Positions 23,901 to 38,300 of a stretch of DNA of 64,000 nt are shown one piece after another. The position numbers and the translations under genes are program-made. Origin of the DNA: Patiria miniata (taxonomy: Eukaryota; Echinodermata; Asteroidea; Valvatida; Asterinidae); contig NW_024037058.1 in the NCBI RefSeq assembly GCF_015706575.1, forward strand, positions 19,489,547-19,553,546. The letters run 5' to 3'. The notes under the pieces were generated by a model. It worked only from the letters and a program-made list of their open reading frames with translations. It had not been told where the DNA came from and searched no databases. The first letter of the stretch is position 1, and each line of letters starts with the position of its first letter.

Positions 23901-26900
23901 GGAGAACGCATCTCTCTCGTCGTGCCTGTCCTCTAAGGCAGCCACATTAAGCAGGTCAATAGCCGCCATCAGCCCACCATGAAGGTTGGTGCCTGTGACA
24001 AGACCAAAACAAAGTCCAATAAAACTGCTCCCATAACTCTATTCAGAGTGGATATTCACGGTCTTTGTCGTGCATGCGGCCTCCACAATGGGCCGTATGT
24101 GTAGTCCATTCATTGGCGTCAAGGGGTAATCCTATACAATTGCACTGCCCGGCTGACAAGTTTAAGTCAGTCAGTCAGGGACTCAGTCAGTGTGTGAGAT
24201 GAGCGGACACTATAGGCTGCCCTCCCGCCCCAGCAAAAAAAAACATCTTATGATTAATCAAATTTGCACTATTTGAAATGAACATATCGTAACATCTATT
24301 TCATGCCCAATTATAATTCATGAAATTGGTCAGCACTTGTGCAAGTCGTCTTACCGTACAATGCGCGAAGTCCGTCCGAAAACTCCAGAGCCTGACTGAT
24401 GGATGTGTCCGTTCGCTCCACCATCTTTCCCTGTTCCCATACCTCGATGTCATCCGTAAAAGTCACAATGTTCAATCTGCAGTGAATATGGACCATTAGA
24501 AACTTAAAAGCACTCAGAGAGCGCACACGTACCTCCGCCAAGGGTTGAACTTTATGTGCCATATTGTTAGCACACCCACATAGCATTGCATATCCATTGG
24601 ACTTCCATATTTTATTGCACATTAAAAAATCCTTAAACTCAAACATTGTGTATGTATTATGCCTGTGTTGGTCTACTTTTCCACTCCCCCATTCTATAAA
24701 ATGGTACAGTCCATTGACCTGTGTGGTTAGATTAGGCGGGTTACATACAATGCATACAGGGTCACCGGGTCAGTGCCACGCACATGAACGTATACCTATG
24801 CACAGAGCGATCTGGTGAATGTTTTACATGCATTTGGGTGAAAAACCATTCTGCATCCACACGCAGTTCCCGATCACTTCCAAAATATAATCGATACAAC
24901 CCCTAAAATAAAATTTCATGAGAATCCGCCCAGAACTTTGGTGAGTTATCCTGTTCACAGACAAACACACTAACTAACCAACCAACACACACACACAAAC
25001 CAACGCCGGAGAAAGCATAACCGCCTTGGCGGAAGTAATGATGCTCTTGCGAAGTACGTATATGGCTCGGGAAAAACAGCCGCAGATTATTATTTTGCCG
25101 TTTTATGGCTATTTTTCACAGACACAGATAGAAGAATATTGATCGTAAAGTTTAAAAGTGGCCCTTTACCTGTCTCCCTCGCGGATGTCTGCCAGGATTG
25201 TCCTCATCGCCTCCCTGGTCTGCCTGATCTTGGAGCCACCCATGGAGCCGCTAACGTCGATGACGAAGACGACATTTTTGCGTGCCGGCGACAGTCCCTC
25301 TGGCGAAAAGTAGTGCACGAAGTAGCCATTCATCACCTATAGAGAGAAACAAACATGATTGTAGATGATAAGAAAAGTACTTCATGTATTAGGTCGCCTT
25401 CGAATCTCGTGTCTATATCTAATGCCAAGGTCTTCGCCCATTAGAACTATATACGTGGGTACAAACTTTTTTTGTGGAAAAGTGAACTTCTTTAAACATT
25501 TCATCTTTTCCCATGCTTTTCCGGACAACAGAGGGCGCTGTTGCTGTGATGTCATTTCAGGAAGACACTATTTAGTTTACGGGTTTTCTATTCAAATTGC
25601 GAACCCAAACATTTGCTCATTGAAACATTTTGTGAGAATGGTTTGCTCATTTGCTTACTGCCATCTACTGACGCAACAACAGCTCACCAAAGAAAAACTA
25701 ATTTACGAAAGCAAAATATCCAAAATTTTAGCAACTTGTTTGTGTGCTGAAATAGCTGTAACATTGAGGTTTCTGCCCGGATTGACGTCACAGTTTTGCC
25801 CACGAATATGCAAATTTTCATAAGCACCAAAATACCCTTGAAAATGGCAAAATGAAAAGTGAAAATAAGGTTAAATGGGAACACGGGTGCATTTTCAAGG
25901 ACTGTATTTAAAAAAATATATGGCATTGCATGGCCCTTAATAAAGTGAGTCCTACGCGTGAAGGCGGGGCACAATATTCATAATAAGTTCACTGTATGGT
26001 CCGGACTGTACCAATGTGGGCCCCTTGTTGTTGGTCTATAATTAATGAAAGTATTATACTTCTTACGACTGGAACTTGTGTCTTGGTTATTTTTGGAACA
26101 GCCTGAAGTTGATGCCATTACTTGTCCCTCTGCGGGTCATGATTCACTTTGACTGTACAGCAAGAAGCGAGGGTGGATCCAAGGTCCCCAAGTTGGTCCT
26201 CCGGCACGTACGCGGGCTATTATTTTGTTTTCAGGTTTTGGTGTATCAACAAAAACGGTAATTTTGTGGGCTAAACAGCCCACGTCTACAATTTCGAAGG
26301 TTTTGCAGATGAACTACTTGAACTGAAATTCGACCTCCAGGAAACATTACACACCGCCGTTTACTTTGTGAACACCTCGTGAATGGTTCTGTTTAGGACC
26401 ACTTAACATCGTGTTTAACTTATAAAACCGTTCTGATTTATAGGAATAATAAACACCGTGTTTAACTTATAACCGTTTCGTGAACTGTTCTTATTAGGAA
26501 CACTAAACATCGTGTTTAAGTTATAAACGTTTCGCGAACGGTTCTCTTTAGGGACACTAAACGTCGTGTTTAACTTATAAACGCTTATGTTTTAACAGTG
26601 TTTTAAAATTGAAAGGATATGACATTAAACTTTTAAATACTACAAAAACATAAGCGTTTCTAGAAGCTAAACACAATGTTTAGTTCTCTATACACAGAAC
26701 CATTCACCAGGCTTTTATAAGGCCCCCCAAAAAGTCTCCGGTTTCTGGTATGGAGCTTGACCAAAAAGTGGTGCGGCGACGCGGATTTTTTTTTTTAACT
26801 GATTTTTTTTGCTTCAAATGTCGGCTGATGACTGCAAATGGTGCCCGACTAAACTTAGTGCAAATATATGGGAGTCCAGAGAGGCCACATAAAGCTTATT

Positions 26901-29298
26901 CTCGACCATAACCCAATCTAAAAACACGTTAAAATTAGGAAGCAGCAGGATTCCAGTCAAACCAGTGAGTTTGGCAGTTTTGAGACATCATCTTTCATTG
27001 AAAAAAAAACTTTTTCTTTTTGCCGACGCGCATGGCTACGGCGACGCGCGTGCATACCAGAAAGCGGAGACTTTTTTTGTGTCCTAATGTAGGAACGTTT
27101 GTAATTTGTTTTCCTAAAAGTCAAATTTAGTTACAAACAGTTGCACATGTTAACCGACTGTTTGACGTTTTTTTTTTATGAATCCGACTCGATATTGAGC
27201 ATAGGCCCTTAACTGCGTCTCTCCTTAAACGTGACAAAAATAATATTGCGAAAAAAACAAACGTTTATAATGAGTAAAAAAACGAAATAAACACTATAGG
27301 TCTTTCAATTTATACTACAGCAATTAATCCCTTTTTTTATTTCGGCTTTGGCGACCATGTCATGCCCGACTAAGCGGCTGTCGAGCCAATGAATAGATAT
27401 ACATTGTATTTACCATATGCAGCTGTTTGTAATATATGGAGAAATCAAATATGACCTGCATTCGTTCATGGTTGTAACAATGACCAAGAAGGTCAAAGTG
27501 CATTCTAACAAAAAATAACAATAATACGTACGAATGTTTCGTACTTGACCGTGGAGAATAGCAGGCCGTGTCAGCTAGGGTTAAACATGGAGTTTTTTCC
27601 CCGCGTGGAAAAGTATTCAACAGATGCAGCCTACCTGTGGGAAATGCTGGCCTTTTTCAAGAGAGAATGTTTGGATTTCTTAGTGGGCCGAGGCGGTTTC
27701 TCGGAAGGATACGACAACGCTAAAGGTTGGCATAGACAACTGGAGGACGGTCGGGACTGTGTTACCCAGTTCCCCCACGGTCACGCGGCGACAGCCCGGT
27801 ATCTTCTACAGCAACCGCCCCACGATATTGAGGGCAGCCGGCACACGGAACAGCCGCCGAGGGAACTACACTTCGTGGGATTCTTCGGAATTAAACGGGC
27901 TAATCTTGAACAAGACCTGGTCGACTATATGGCCAGACTCACTCGTGATTTGATGGCCGGTTTGTCCGATAACCCGGACATGATCTTGTATGCATATGCC
28001 GAGATGAAGGAGAAGGACAGTAATTATTACAACTTGGCGGTCACGAGACATGATTCGACTGGTCAGAAGTGGAAAGGGGAACCTCTGCATCTACATGAGG
28101 CTATCAAGTAAGTAAACATATTAGTAACACCCTCCCTCCTCTGCCTAAACAAAACCATCTTTAATACAAGGACAAATCTCAACAATTATTTTTTTTTATG
28201 GAGGGGTACGGATAGCTCATTATAGAACGGGCAAGGAACCTCTAAATTACAGCACGTAGTGCAAATATCACGTGGAACTGTACTTTGACTGAAAGGACTT
28301 CACCTTTTTCATTCCACTGTGACAGCTGTCTGATCGAAGTACCGATTCGATTCGACTTCATAAAAGGCCTACAATTCAATATCCGTGTGTTTTTATAGTG
28401 TCTCTTTATTGGTCCATGTACCTGACTGACTGACTGACTGACTGACCGGCCGCGGCCGACCGACCGACCGACCGACCTATATGGACCGACCGACCGACCG
28501 CTCGGAATAAAATGGAGTTCAGATTGGTTTCGGTTCGCATTCGGTTGATATCTTTAATGTTTCGGGTCGGTTGGCCTGCTCATCAACTCCGAGTCGACCC
28601 GATGCACGTGTACAACATTACGTTGTATGCGTGTTGATGAAAATGAACGGGTTTTTGTTTTGTTTTTGTTTCGCTGAAATTGGACGGGAATAAAACCTTT
28701 ATTATCCACCGAACATGGGTTGTTGATTGATCAGGCATTCGGAATATTGCGCATGGTGAGAAAAAAAAGCTGATATCTTGCCCGTTTAGGGATCTGATTT
28801 TTCCAGAACCTTTGGACACAGTGACGACAGCTAGAGGCCTGCTTCCAGTGCTTTCACATTTCTGGTGTTTTTTTCCTTGCAAAAGAAAGGTTTGGCCCCT
28901 ATTTACTTTTGAATGAGACATCGACCAAAATATATTCAAGTTCGCGCCGTATTTAGGCGGCCTTTATTAGGCCTACAGATCTGAATTACTTGCGTCACCA
29001 ACAACTTTTCAGGACAGGTGGATTAAGTGCAATGTTACAAACAAATTTTGTTAAGTACTAATAATTTTTTTTCTTTCCTTTTTTAATTTCAATTTGGTAG
29101 TTATGTTTTTTGAGAAACTCAGGGGACTTATTTTTGGTCAATTTTCGGGGACAGACATTTGCAAAATAAACGCACATGCGCATCAATCGAAACAAAACCC
29201 GTGTTCTGAAAACTTTCGTCAAGAGTGCATGACGACGGCATGGCATTTAGTCAATCAGTCAATTAATTTTGGTCAAATATTTTTGGTCAATTTTCGGG

Positions 29299-29329
<31 letters not shown>

Positions 29330-32300
29330 CGACCGACCGACCACCAAGTGCCATGTAGAAGCTCCTACCAGAGCTTTAGACACGCATGCATGTAAAACGT
29401 GACCTGCTACGTAAATGCGTGACCTCTGATTCTGTGCAAATAATCCTCCCCGTTTGTCAAGGATAAGTATGGGCGGCCACAAAGTACAACACGAACATAT
29501 AAAATGTTTAATATGAATCAAAAATGTCACAGCCATCGACAACTTTTAAAAACAAAAGAGAAAAAGAAAATAAATCACCTGGGGCAATATTACTTTGCCC
29601 TTCAGAAACCTGCGAAATAAAGTAGTCAAATTTGTATTTATGTATTTTATTCGTTTTTGAACTAATTTGCCGCTTGCTGCACGTATGCATGTACATGTAC
29701 ATGTACATTGTACATGTACATGTACATGTACGTGTACGTGAACAATATTATACACTAAAACATGTATACAGTACATGGACCTGTTTATTCTGCGGTATCC
29801 GAAACAAGCATATTCAACCATGGAGGGATTCAACTAGTCACGGAATCATGGATTTCACTCCTCGTGTGGAAACATACTCGGAAGATGCTGCCCATTTGGG
29901 GGAAATGCTGGGCTTTTTCCGTAAGGAATGCCTGGATTATTTGGAAGGTCGACGGGAGTTTTTGGAAGGGGGTTACGATCCTGCCAAAGGGTGGGAACGA
30001 AGGCTGGACGACGGCAGGTATTGTCTGACTCAGTTTCCGCACGGGCATGCCGATACCGTGGGTCTCCTCTACCCAGAGCGGCACCCGGCAGCAACTACTG
30101 GCGATCGGCCCTCGTCACGGCCGGACAAGAAGCTCAACTTTGTTGGTTTTTTGGGGAGGCGTTCCGACCGTGCCCCGGAGCTGATGTCGCGGGCAGACGA
30201 GATCGTGGAAGGCCTGCAGGAGCTGATGTGCGGGCAGCCCGACATTCTGCTGTACGGGACCGGGGCCTGGTCGGCCGAGGATCCTAACCACTACAACTTG
30301 GTTGTGATCCGGAATGAAGAGGCGGGGAAGACATGGAAGGAGGGGGAGCTGCATAGGCGGGAAGCGATCAAGTAAGTGGGTACAGGACACAGGTGGGCGG
30401 ATCCAGGATTTTCAGAAGGGAGTGCATGGGGGACTAGGGAGGAGGGGGAGCTGCATAGGCGGGAAGCGATCAAGTAAGTGGGTACAGGACACAAGGTGGC
30501 GGATCCAGGATTTTCAGAAGGGAGTGCATGGGGATGGGGGGGGGGGGTAGAAGTCCACGCTTGGTCAAGGGTCTTGGTCTTGAGTTTCAAGAACATGGGT
30601 CTTGAAGATAGATGAGGCCAATTAAAAAAAAAATCAGGAAACTTAAAGAAATTTGAGATTTGTTTCCCATTGTGTAAATAATTGGTCAGTCGGAGGGGCG
30701 GGGGAGGTGGTTAACCACCCAAGCACCCCTATTGCATCCGCCTATTTGGACACGCCCAACATTATCGCTGTGTGCTACGACTATTAAAATTTAATGCAGT
30801 AGGCAATTATCAGTCAATGTACACTCGCTTAATAGCCTGAAATAACCCAGGAAAATACAGTTTTCAGCATGTTCAGTGGGACTTTATGGGACACCATCAA
30901 TAGCAAAGGGAATGAATCGGTTCTGGCTGATGATCCCGTGGATAAATTAACAAGTTTCCAATTGAATATGTGCCACATTCCATGTTCAGTCCCATTGGAA
31001 CACAATGGACATCAATGGGATCCCATGGAACATATGGGACCATGGAGGAATAAGAAAGAATTGACCCAACTGGTATTTTCTCCCGTGAATGGTGGCTAGA
31101 TGGACCAGCTCGTTCGGTCTTGCACCAAAATACATGTTTGCCTTTCACATCGATAGGGAGAGGTCTTTTAAAGGCAAATGCGTACAATACACAATAGATT
31201 TGACCTCGAGTATGGAAAGATTACGCAACGACGGTGTACACATAGGCCTATACTGGTCGCGTATTTTTTTTACACAGTTGGAATCAAAGGGAAAATACAA
31301 CATTTGCAAACATCAAAAAATAAAACTACCAAATCATTTTGAAATACCTTGCTGGACTGTTACTGAATGACAGTGTAAAGCATCCTGTAAAATCATGGCA
31401 CCTGGTATACTGTCATTTTCAAGAAAAGTGGTATTTTTGTAACAGTTTCCAACGCTGATCGGCCGATCAGCGTTGGAAAAAAACTGGCTTTTTTCAAATA
31501 CTGGCCCCAGTTGATCATGGCACTTGTTTGCAATCGATTACACACCTATGAACGGGTACAAGCCAGCTAGACTGGTTCCCTGACCTTACAATTCCCCAAT
31601 ATATGTAAACTGCTCTGTTTCTTCTTAAATGGAGTCAGGGAACCAGACTACAGGAAAATGATTGTTTTTCTTAGTTTTTATAGCATTTTCGAACCCAAAA
31701 CCTCAAAAAAGTCAGTTTAACTATATTTGCTATATATTTCCAACCCCCCAATTCCATCCATTTCTGAAAACTACAGCAAAAGCAAATGATGTATATTCCC
31801 TTCAAGTCAATCTCAAGTTAAAGGGAAGATACAACATTTGCAAACATCAAAAAACGAAATGATCAAATTATCACGAAATACCTTACTGAATTGTTAGGGA
31901 CTGACATTCTAAAGCATCCTTTAAAATCGTGGAACCTGGTGTGCTGACATTTTCAAGAAAAACTGTGTTTTTCCAACGCAGGTCGGCCGACCAGCGTTGG
32001 AGAAAACTGGCCTTTTTCAACAACTGTTCCTAATTTTTCATATTTAGTTATTCTGACTTTTCTTTGCAGTTGATTACACACCTGTGAAGGGATACAAGCC
32101 TGCTAGACTGATTCTCTGACCTAACAATTCCTCAAAGTGTATTAATTGCTCCGTTTCATCTTAAGTGGCGTCAGGGAACCAGACTACAAGAACATGATAG
32201 GTTTTCTTGGTTTTTCCAGCATCTACAAGCCCAAAACGTGAAATAAGTCAGTTTAACAATATTTTCTATTACATACTAATCCTCCAAATCCATTTATTTC

Positions 32301-35300
32301 TAAAAATTGCAGCAAAAGCAAACGTTGTACAGTCCCAAGTAACAGACGATGAACATTGAACAACGTAAATTAAAACTTGAGGTCTACAATTATTTTGAAG
32401 CATTATTATAGTGAAGTTACTTTCGTTAATATTGATCAGTTGTCGTTAATGCACATCTGTTAAAAGATCAAGCTTTTCCCATTGCTAAAAATAAAAACCA
32501 ACACGTTTCACAGTAACATTTAAAAGTTGAAGCGTATGAAGAATTACAATAGTTTTATTTATAAACATTAAACGAGTGCCTATGTTGTACTGGTACATGA
32601 CGCCGATGGGAATTGTATGTATGAGTTAAAAAAAATTCGCAAGTTTGCATATTTCCATGTTTAGTTGTAAAAAAAAATTACCAAAAAAATATGACAACCA
32701 ACGTTTTAGGTCGGTTTCCATGGCAACCATGGACATCCAAGTGGTTTGGGTACCAAATTTCGACATTTGGTCAGGTGACCGCGCTGGCTCGGTCAAACTC
32801 GGTCCTGTAAACTGCGAGAAAATGTATTCAAATCAAAAGTGGGCGGAGCTTATGGACGAATCCGCAATGGTCCATACTCCATTGCTCCTTTCTGTTACTT
32901 AAAGATGAACTTGATGCATTCCTTTTTGCTGCTTCCAGATGGCCAACCTACCAGTGTTCTCTCTTTGCCTGACTCACTGACTGACTCTCTTTCTGACTGT
33001 CACTTGTGAATTAGAATGGTGGCAGACTATAATGAGAGCTGGGCAGTTCTATTGCATAGAATTGTCCCGCTATGAATGGGCTTAATTCAGCCCATTGTGT
33101 CAACCATTTGCATGAAAAGACTTTCAGTGATTAGCCATTATGAATCAATTGAATTCAATTTTGCGCGCTCTGGGACCCGCTTAAGTAGGTTTGTAAAAGT
33201 AAAGTCTGTCACACCAGCCAATGTGGCCGGCCCATCAGGCCGGCGTTTATTTCATGGTTTCAGTAGCATGAAACCACTGATGAGACTATTTCTGTTCCCC
33301 TTGGATGGGACGCTAGTCCATCGCATGTTACTCCCCAGCTAACGCCGGTTACACATTTAGGGTGGAGAGAGGCAAGTGGGAGTAAAGTGGCTTGTACACT
33401 GGGGCACAACATTATGACCTGCAGCTGATTCGAACCCCTGACCCCTCTGATTATTCACACTGCCCCCCCCCCCCACTCCTAGCTATGCTTGCCGAATTGT
33501 CTTGCTTTTTTAGCTGCGGCTGAGCAGCTCGAAAAATGGTTGTGTCTCTCCGTTAGTTGGTTCGTTGGTTAGTAACTAACGTCACCAACAGCCTTGCATG
33601 GCTATCAATCACCTTGTTCATCAGGCCCCTAATGGGTCTCCACTGACCGCCTTCCAATTTATGCAGTCCTGGAAAATTAAGTCACTAGGGTAAAAAACCT
33701 GATGTTTGTACTGAAAACATTCCTTCCAAAAAATTACATGGGACAATCGCGGCACACGTGCATGAACACACATGCATTTGCCCGCAGCTCCCGAGACCAT
33801 TTCGAGCTTGTTTTATTTATTTATTTATAGTTTTATTCAGACAGGGTAGCCTCATCAGTTAAAAACTGCTATTACTGAGGGCCCTGTATAAAATGATAAG
33901 AATAAAATAAAATGAAATAAAAGAAAAATATTATGTAAAATCACTAAGAACATTAAGTAAAAGTAAAAACTAGAATGAAGAAACAAAAATGCAAATATGT
34001 AAAATATAGGGGTGTGAATACAAAAATAAGAACAAATTTAAAGACTAAGATACACATATAAACACTGACGAAATACAACACAGAAATTAAATTAACTTAA
34101 CACAAAAACAATAACAAATTTTTAATTTATATTACGAAAATTGAAAATAAAAAAAAAGGAAAAACTTTTATTGTTGTTTGCAGTAACTTGAGTCCCAAGT
34201 ACTACACCACTGTGCGCATCCACACCGGTGTTCTACCCGACGGATTGGACTCGAAGGAACTCCAGCTGAAACGGTCGGTCTTCCTCGACTACCGAGCGCA
34301 TCAGAAGGACCCCAGCGAACCAATCCAACGAGAAGAGAAGTACTGGACAAGCTAAACGGGGAGCAGTCAACAGGGCAACTTTCATAGATATGCTAAGCAT
34401 GGATATTGAGGTTTTGCGTCCACGTGACCTTATCACGTGAACGGTGAAAGATCCACCATTTTTGACGTCTAGTGCGGACCATTTTTGCTTAGCACATAAA
34501 TCTTTTAAGCAATATTGTGTGCTTTGCATCCCCATGATAGTTGGCCCTGATGCATTATTGTTTCAAATCCAGTAATCGTTGATGCTTTTTAATAGCGATT
34601 TTTGCGAAAAAAAAATAAACTTCCACGTCGTTCGTAATACAGCTGTATTGGGGTGCCCAATTTGAAATTTATGGAGTATTTAATAAGGAATGTTTTAATG
34701 AACTATGAAATATTAAACTTGTCGAAATGTTGTTGTCAATTCTTGTTGTTGCTACAAATCCTTCATTTAGTTTATACGAATGTCATGGTCTCCGTTGCTC
34801 TGAAATATCTGAAATGTGTATTCAAAGTGATATTCAACAATTTTGAGGCCTTGATGCATATTAAAGTGTGTTAGTTGGAGGGTTTGGCGGGACTTTGCCC
34901 AGTGTATCGGTTACATGTATATAATATGCTTCATTCCATTTCCATGTGGTCCAATTACAAAGAGCTATAGCAGGAAGAAACCAGCTGTTGCTCGGCAAAT
35001 TGCCAAATTGTGTGAGTAAGAAGTCAGCCTACTAAAAAACAAACGCATAGTCGGATCAAAAGCAATGTCGCGTGACATGTTGGCCTTTGGCCGGTGTGAT
35101 ATGAAATGTGGACGCTATGAAATGCAGACTCATTGTTTGTATTGCGCATGCTATTATGTGACAGTCACTCACGTGGCAGAGTCCATCATATACGGTAAAA
35201 GATGCCAAATTTCGCAGGACTCACAATTTCAAATGACACGGGTACGGGTTTTGCTGAATGAGTTTTTTTCCGTGGTTAAAGGGCTCATGCAATGTAATTT

Positions 35301-38300
35301 TTTTAAAAAATGGCCCATGTAATGTAATTTTTTTAACGCAATTCTTGAAAATGCATTTCTGTGTCGAACTTTACCTCATTTTCAATTACCGTTTTGCCTT
35401 TTCAAGGGTATTTTGATGAGAATTTACGTATTGCTAATGAGAATTTACATATGCGAATGAGAATTTACATATTCATGAGCAACCCCGTGATGTCATCATG
35501 GGCAGACACCTCAATGTTACTTTCAGCACAAAAAGTTACCAGAAGTTGGCGTGTTATGCTGTCCTTCATGTTCTTTTCTTTGGTGATTCATTGTTGTGTC
35601 AGTACATGACCCGCAAGCTAATGAGCAAACCTTTCTCACAAGTGTTTTCAACAAGCAAAGTTTTGGTTCACTATTTGAACGGAAAACCCCTAAACTGAGC
35701 AGTCTCTTCCTGAAATGACATCACAGCAATAGCGTCCTCAGTTGTCCGGAAAAAGCACGGACATTATTAAATGTTTAAAAAAGTGCACTTTAAATAAAAT
35801 TAACCAAAAAGGGATTGCAAATAGTTCTCATACATTTAAGAGGAGTAGGACAATGTGTGCAAAATGTGTTCCTAAGGGGCCATTCAGAATTTTCAGTGTT
35901 TTAAAATTTCGATCTTTTTTCCAAATTGTGGGTGGGTGGGTCAAGCTAAATAATTGAAAATCGAAATTCACTTTCCATGGAAAAAAAAGATAAAAAAACA
36001 AAGAAAGATAGATCTTTTGACTTGCCTGAACTACGCGCAAACGTTCCGATATCGCGACGCGTGTTTCTTTTCCAACTTCGTCCCCTGTATGTACTGTCAG
36101 TGGCATAGCCAGGAATTTTTTAGGGGGGGGGGGGCTTGAACATTTCATGGGGGGGGGGGGGGGGGCGTCATGTAGATCAATGATAATTTTTTTCGAAACT
36201 CAAAATCTAAAAGTGGGGGAGGCGACTGGGGGTTGGGCGACAAGGTTTCATGGGGGGGGGGGGGAGGATGGCACCCCCCCCCCCCCGTGGCTACGCCACT
36301 GCAGGTCATACAGTTAAAGTTTATGTAAACTTGTATGAAAAGTCAAAGAAAAGTATTCATGATCTATTTGACACCAAGTTTGTGTTAACTTGCCGGTAAC
36401 GCCCTAAAAAAAATTATCCAGACAAATATGTTTATTTTGTAACATTTTATGTTCGTCTGTCGGTCTTCTATGCTGTTATGTTTACTTTTAGGTACCTTCA
36501 ATGGTACTATGTTTAATTAACCTGTTCATTTGTTTAATTCAACTAATAACGCACATATAGTTGCCAAATATGGCACTAACAATTTTGAGGTCGGCAATTT
36601 CGTCTTTAAAAATCTTGGTACGTCGGGTTACCGTACACACAATTGTCCTGGAAAAAACAGTACCAAAGTACAGAAAGTCGTACGCAAGAGCTCCCCAGCA
36701 AGTATCGCTGACGCCATTAGGCCTATGATTTCAACATTTTTCACTGTGTCACACAGTGAAATAACTAAAAAGCGTCGTTGTATTGTGGACACATAAAAGC
36801 ATTCAAGTCGCGTTCTTGCACACTTTCTGCAAATCGACTGGATATCCTTGAACCACTGCCCCTGCTTTGCACAAGTGCACACGAATGAACGATTCGACTT
36901 TTATTTAAAGAAACTTCTATGTACAGTCACCAGACTCTATTCAATAAAGTCCCCGTCAAAACGAAAGTAAACAATCCACGTGCGTAACGCACGGCTACAC
37001 CATCGTACAGTGTGGCAGGGACACCAACAAGTAAAACAACAATTAAACATTTTAACAAAAAAAATGGATAAATATTCTGATTGAATTTCGTTAAAAGATA
37101 CTTTTTGGTGAGGTATCACATATTTTATCACATAAAAGAGGATGACCAACAACTTCACGCCGTCACTGAACTAGACACACATGTACATGGTGTTCAAGTA
37201 CATGTACATGCAAGTGCATGTACATGTACAGTCATGTTCAGTTTTTTATTAATCGAAATTAGGTGTGGATGGGTGGGTCAAAATAATTTGGAAAAAAAGT
37301 CGAAATTTTAAAACATTGAAAATTCTGAATGGCCCCTAAGAAAAATTCATCGCATGGACCCTTTCTGTGCTTATTTAGCAGCTCCGGGATTGACCGCTGG
37401 TTGCTGTGAGTTGTATAGCAGAACAGATAGAATCAACAGTATTCCAGTTAAAGAACATTTGTAAAATATCACACAGTTTCACAATCTGACTGATGTTTTT
37501 CTTTGGGAGCGTTCGAGTAGCTTCCCCGTGTATACACGGGGTTTCCTCTCGAGGAAGCCACGGAATGAGGCTAATCAAAAGCTGCGGTGTATTCACCTGG
37601 CATTCTGGGAAAATTAAGGTCAAAGGTTGTTGCGAGGCCGGACTTTACAATGTAAACAAACCAAGCATACTGTCAACTTCTCCACTGGTAAAATGGAATT
37701 AGTTTGATCATTGCAACCAGATCAGTAAGTGCTGGAATCGGAAGATGTGCTGTGAATTATCAAAAGTATGTCCATCCAATTTAACACCTTTAATTATTGG
37801 CAATATTTGTGTAATAAATTTCTTCATTGTACTCAATTCGTATTCAAGTTCCCGCCATTTTCAATCTAGCTAGCCAGGAAATCTTCCGCTTACCGTCTTT
37901 CACCCGGGCAGCCACCAGAGACCCGCTCGCAAGCTGGGGGCAGTGGCGGTTGACACCGGGCAGACATCACGTGATGGCTAATCGAACGCTCTCGTGTAAG
38001 TTTTCACTTACAGGTGTAAGCTAGTCGAATGTACCCAATAAGAAAGTGACAGGTCACGTGTTAGATGCAGAGTCCATATAAGGTAAAGGAGCCCATATTA
38101 ATAAGACTCAAAATAACCAGTAACCTGCTTTTGCTGAGCGATATTTGTCCGTGTTAACCAACAAATACCTCATTCTAGTGAAGAGTATGTGAAATACAGG
38201 GTAAATAAAAAAAAAAAAACCAATTGTCGAGACCACGGATCACACAAAAGTTCAGTGTTTTTTTCTGCCAAACAAAAACAAATCACATAGGGATGACTTG

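Noticed and set aside
27545-27586. Upstream start for copy A
   Set aside because: That frame opens at a TTG; the conserved block begins at the ATG at 27587, which has a strong context.
29632-29847. N-terminal extension of copy B upstream of 29848
   Set aside because: The in-frame codons come from the (GTACAT)n microsatellite and are not matched in copy A.
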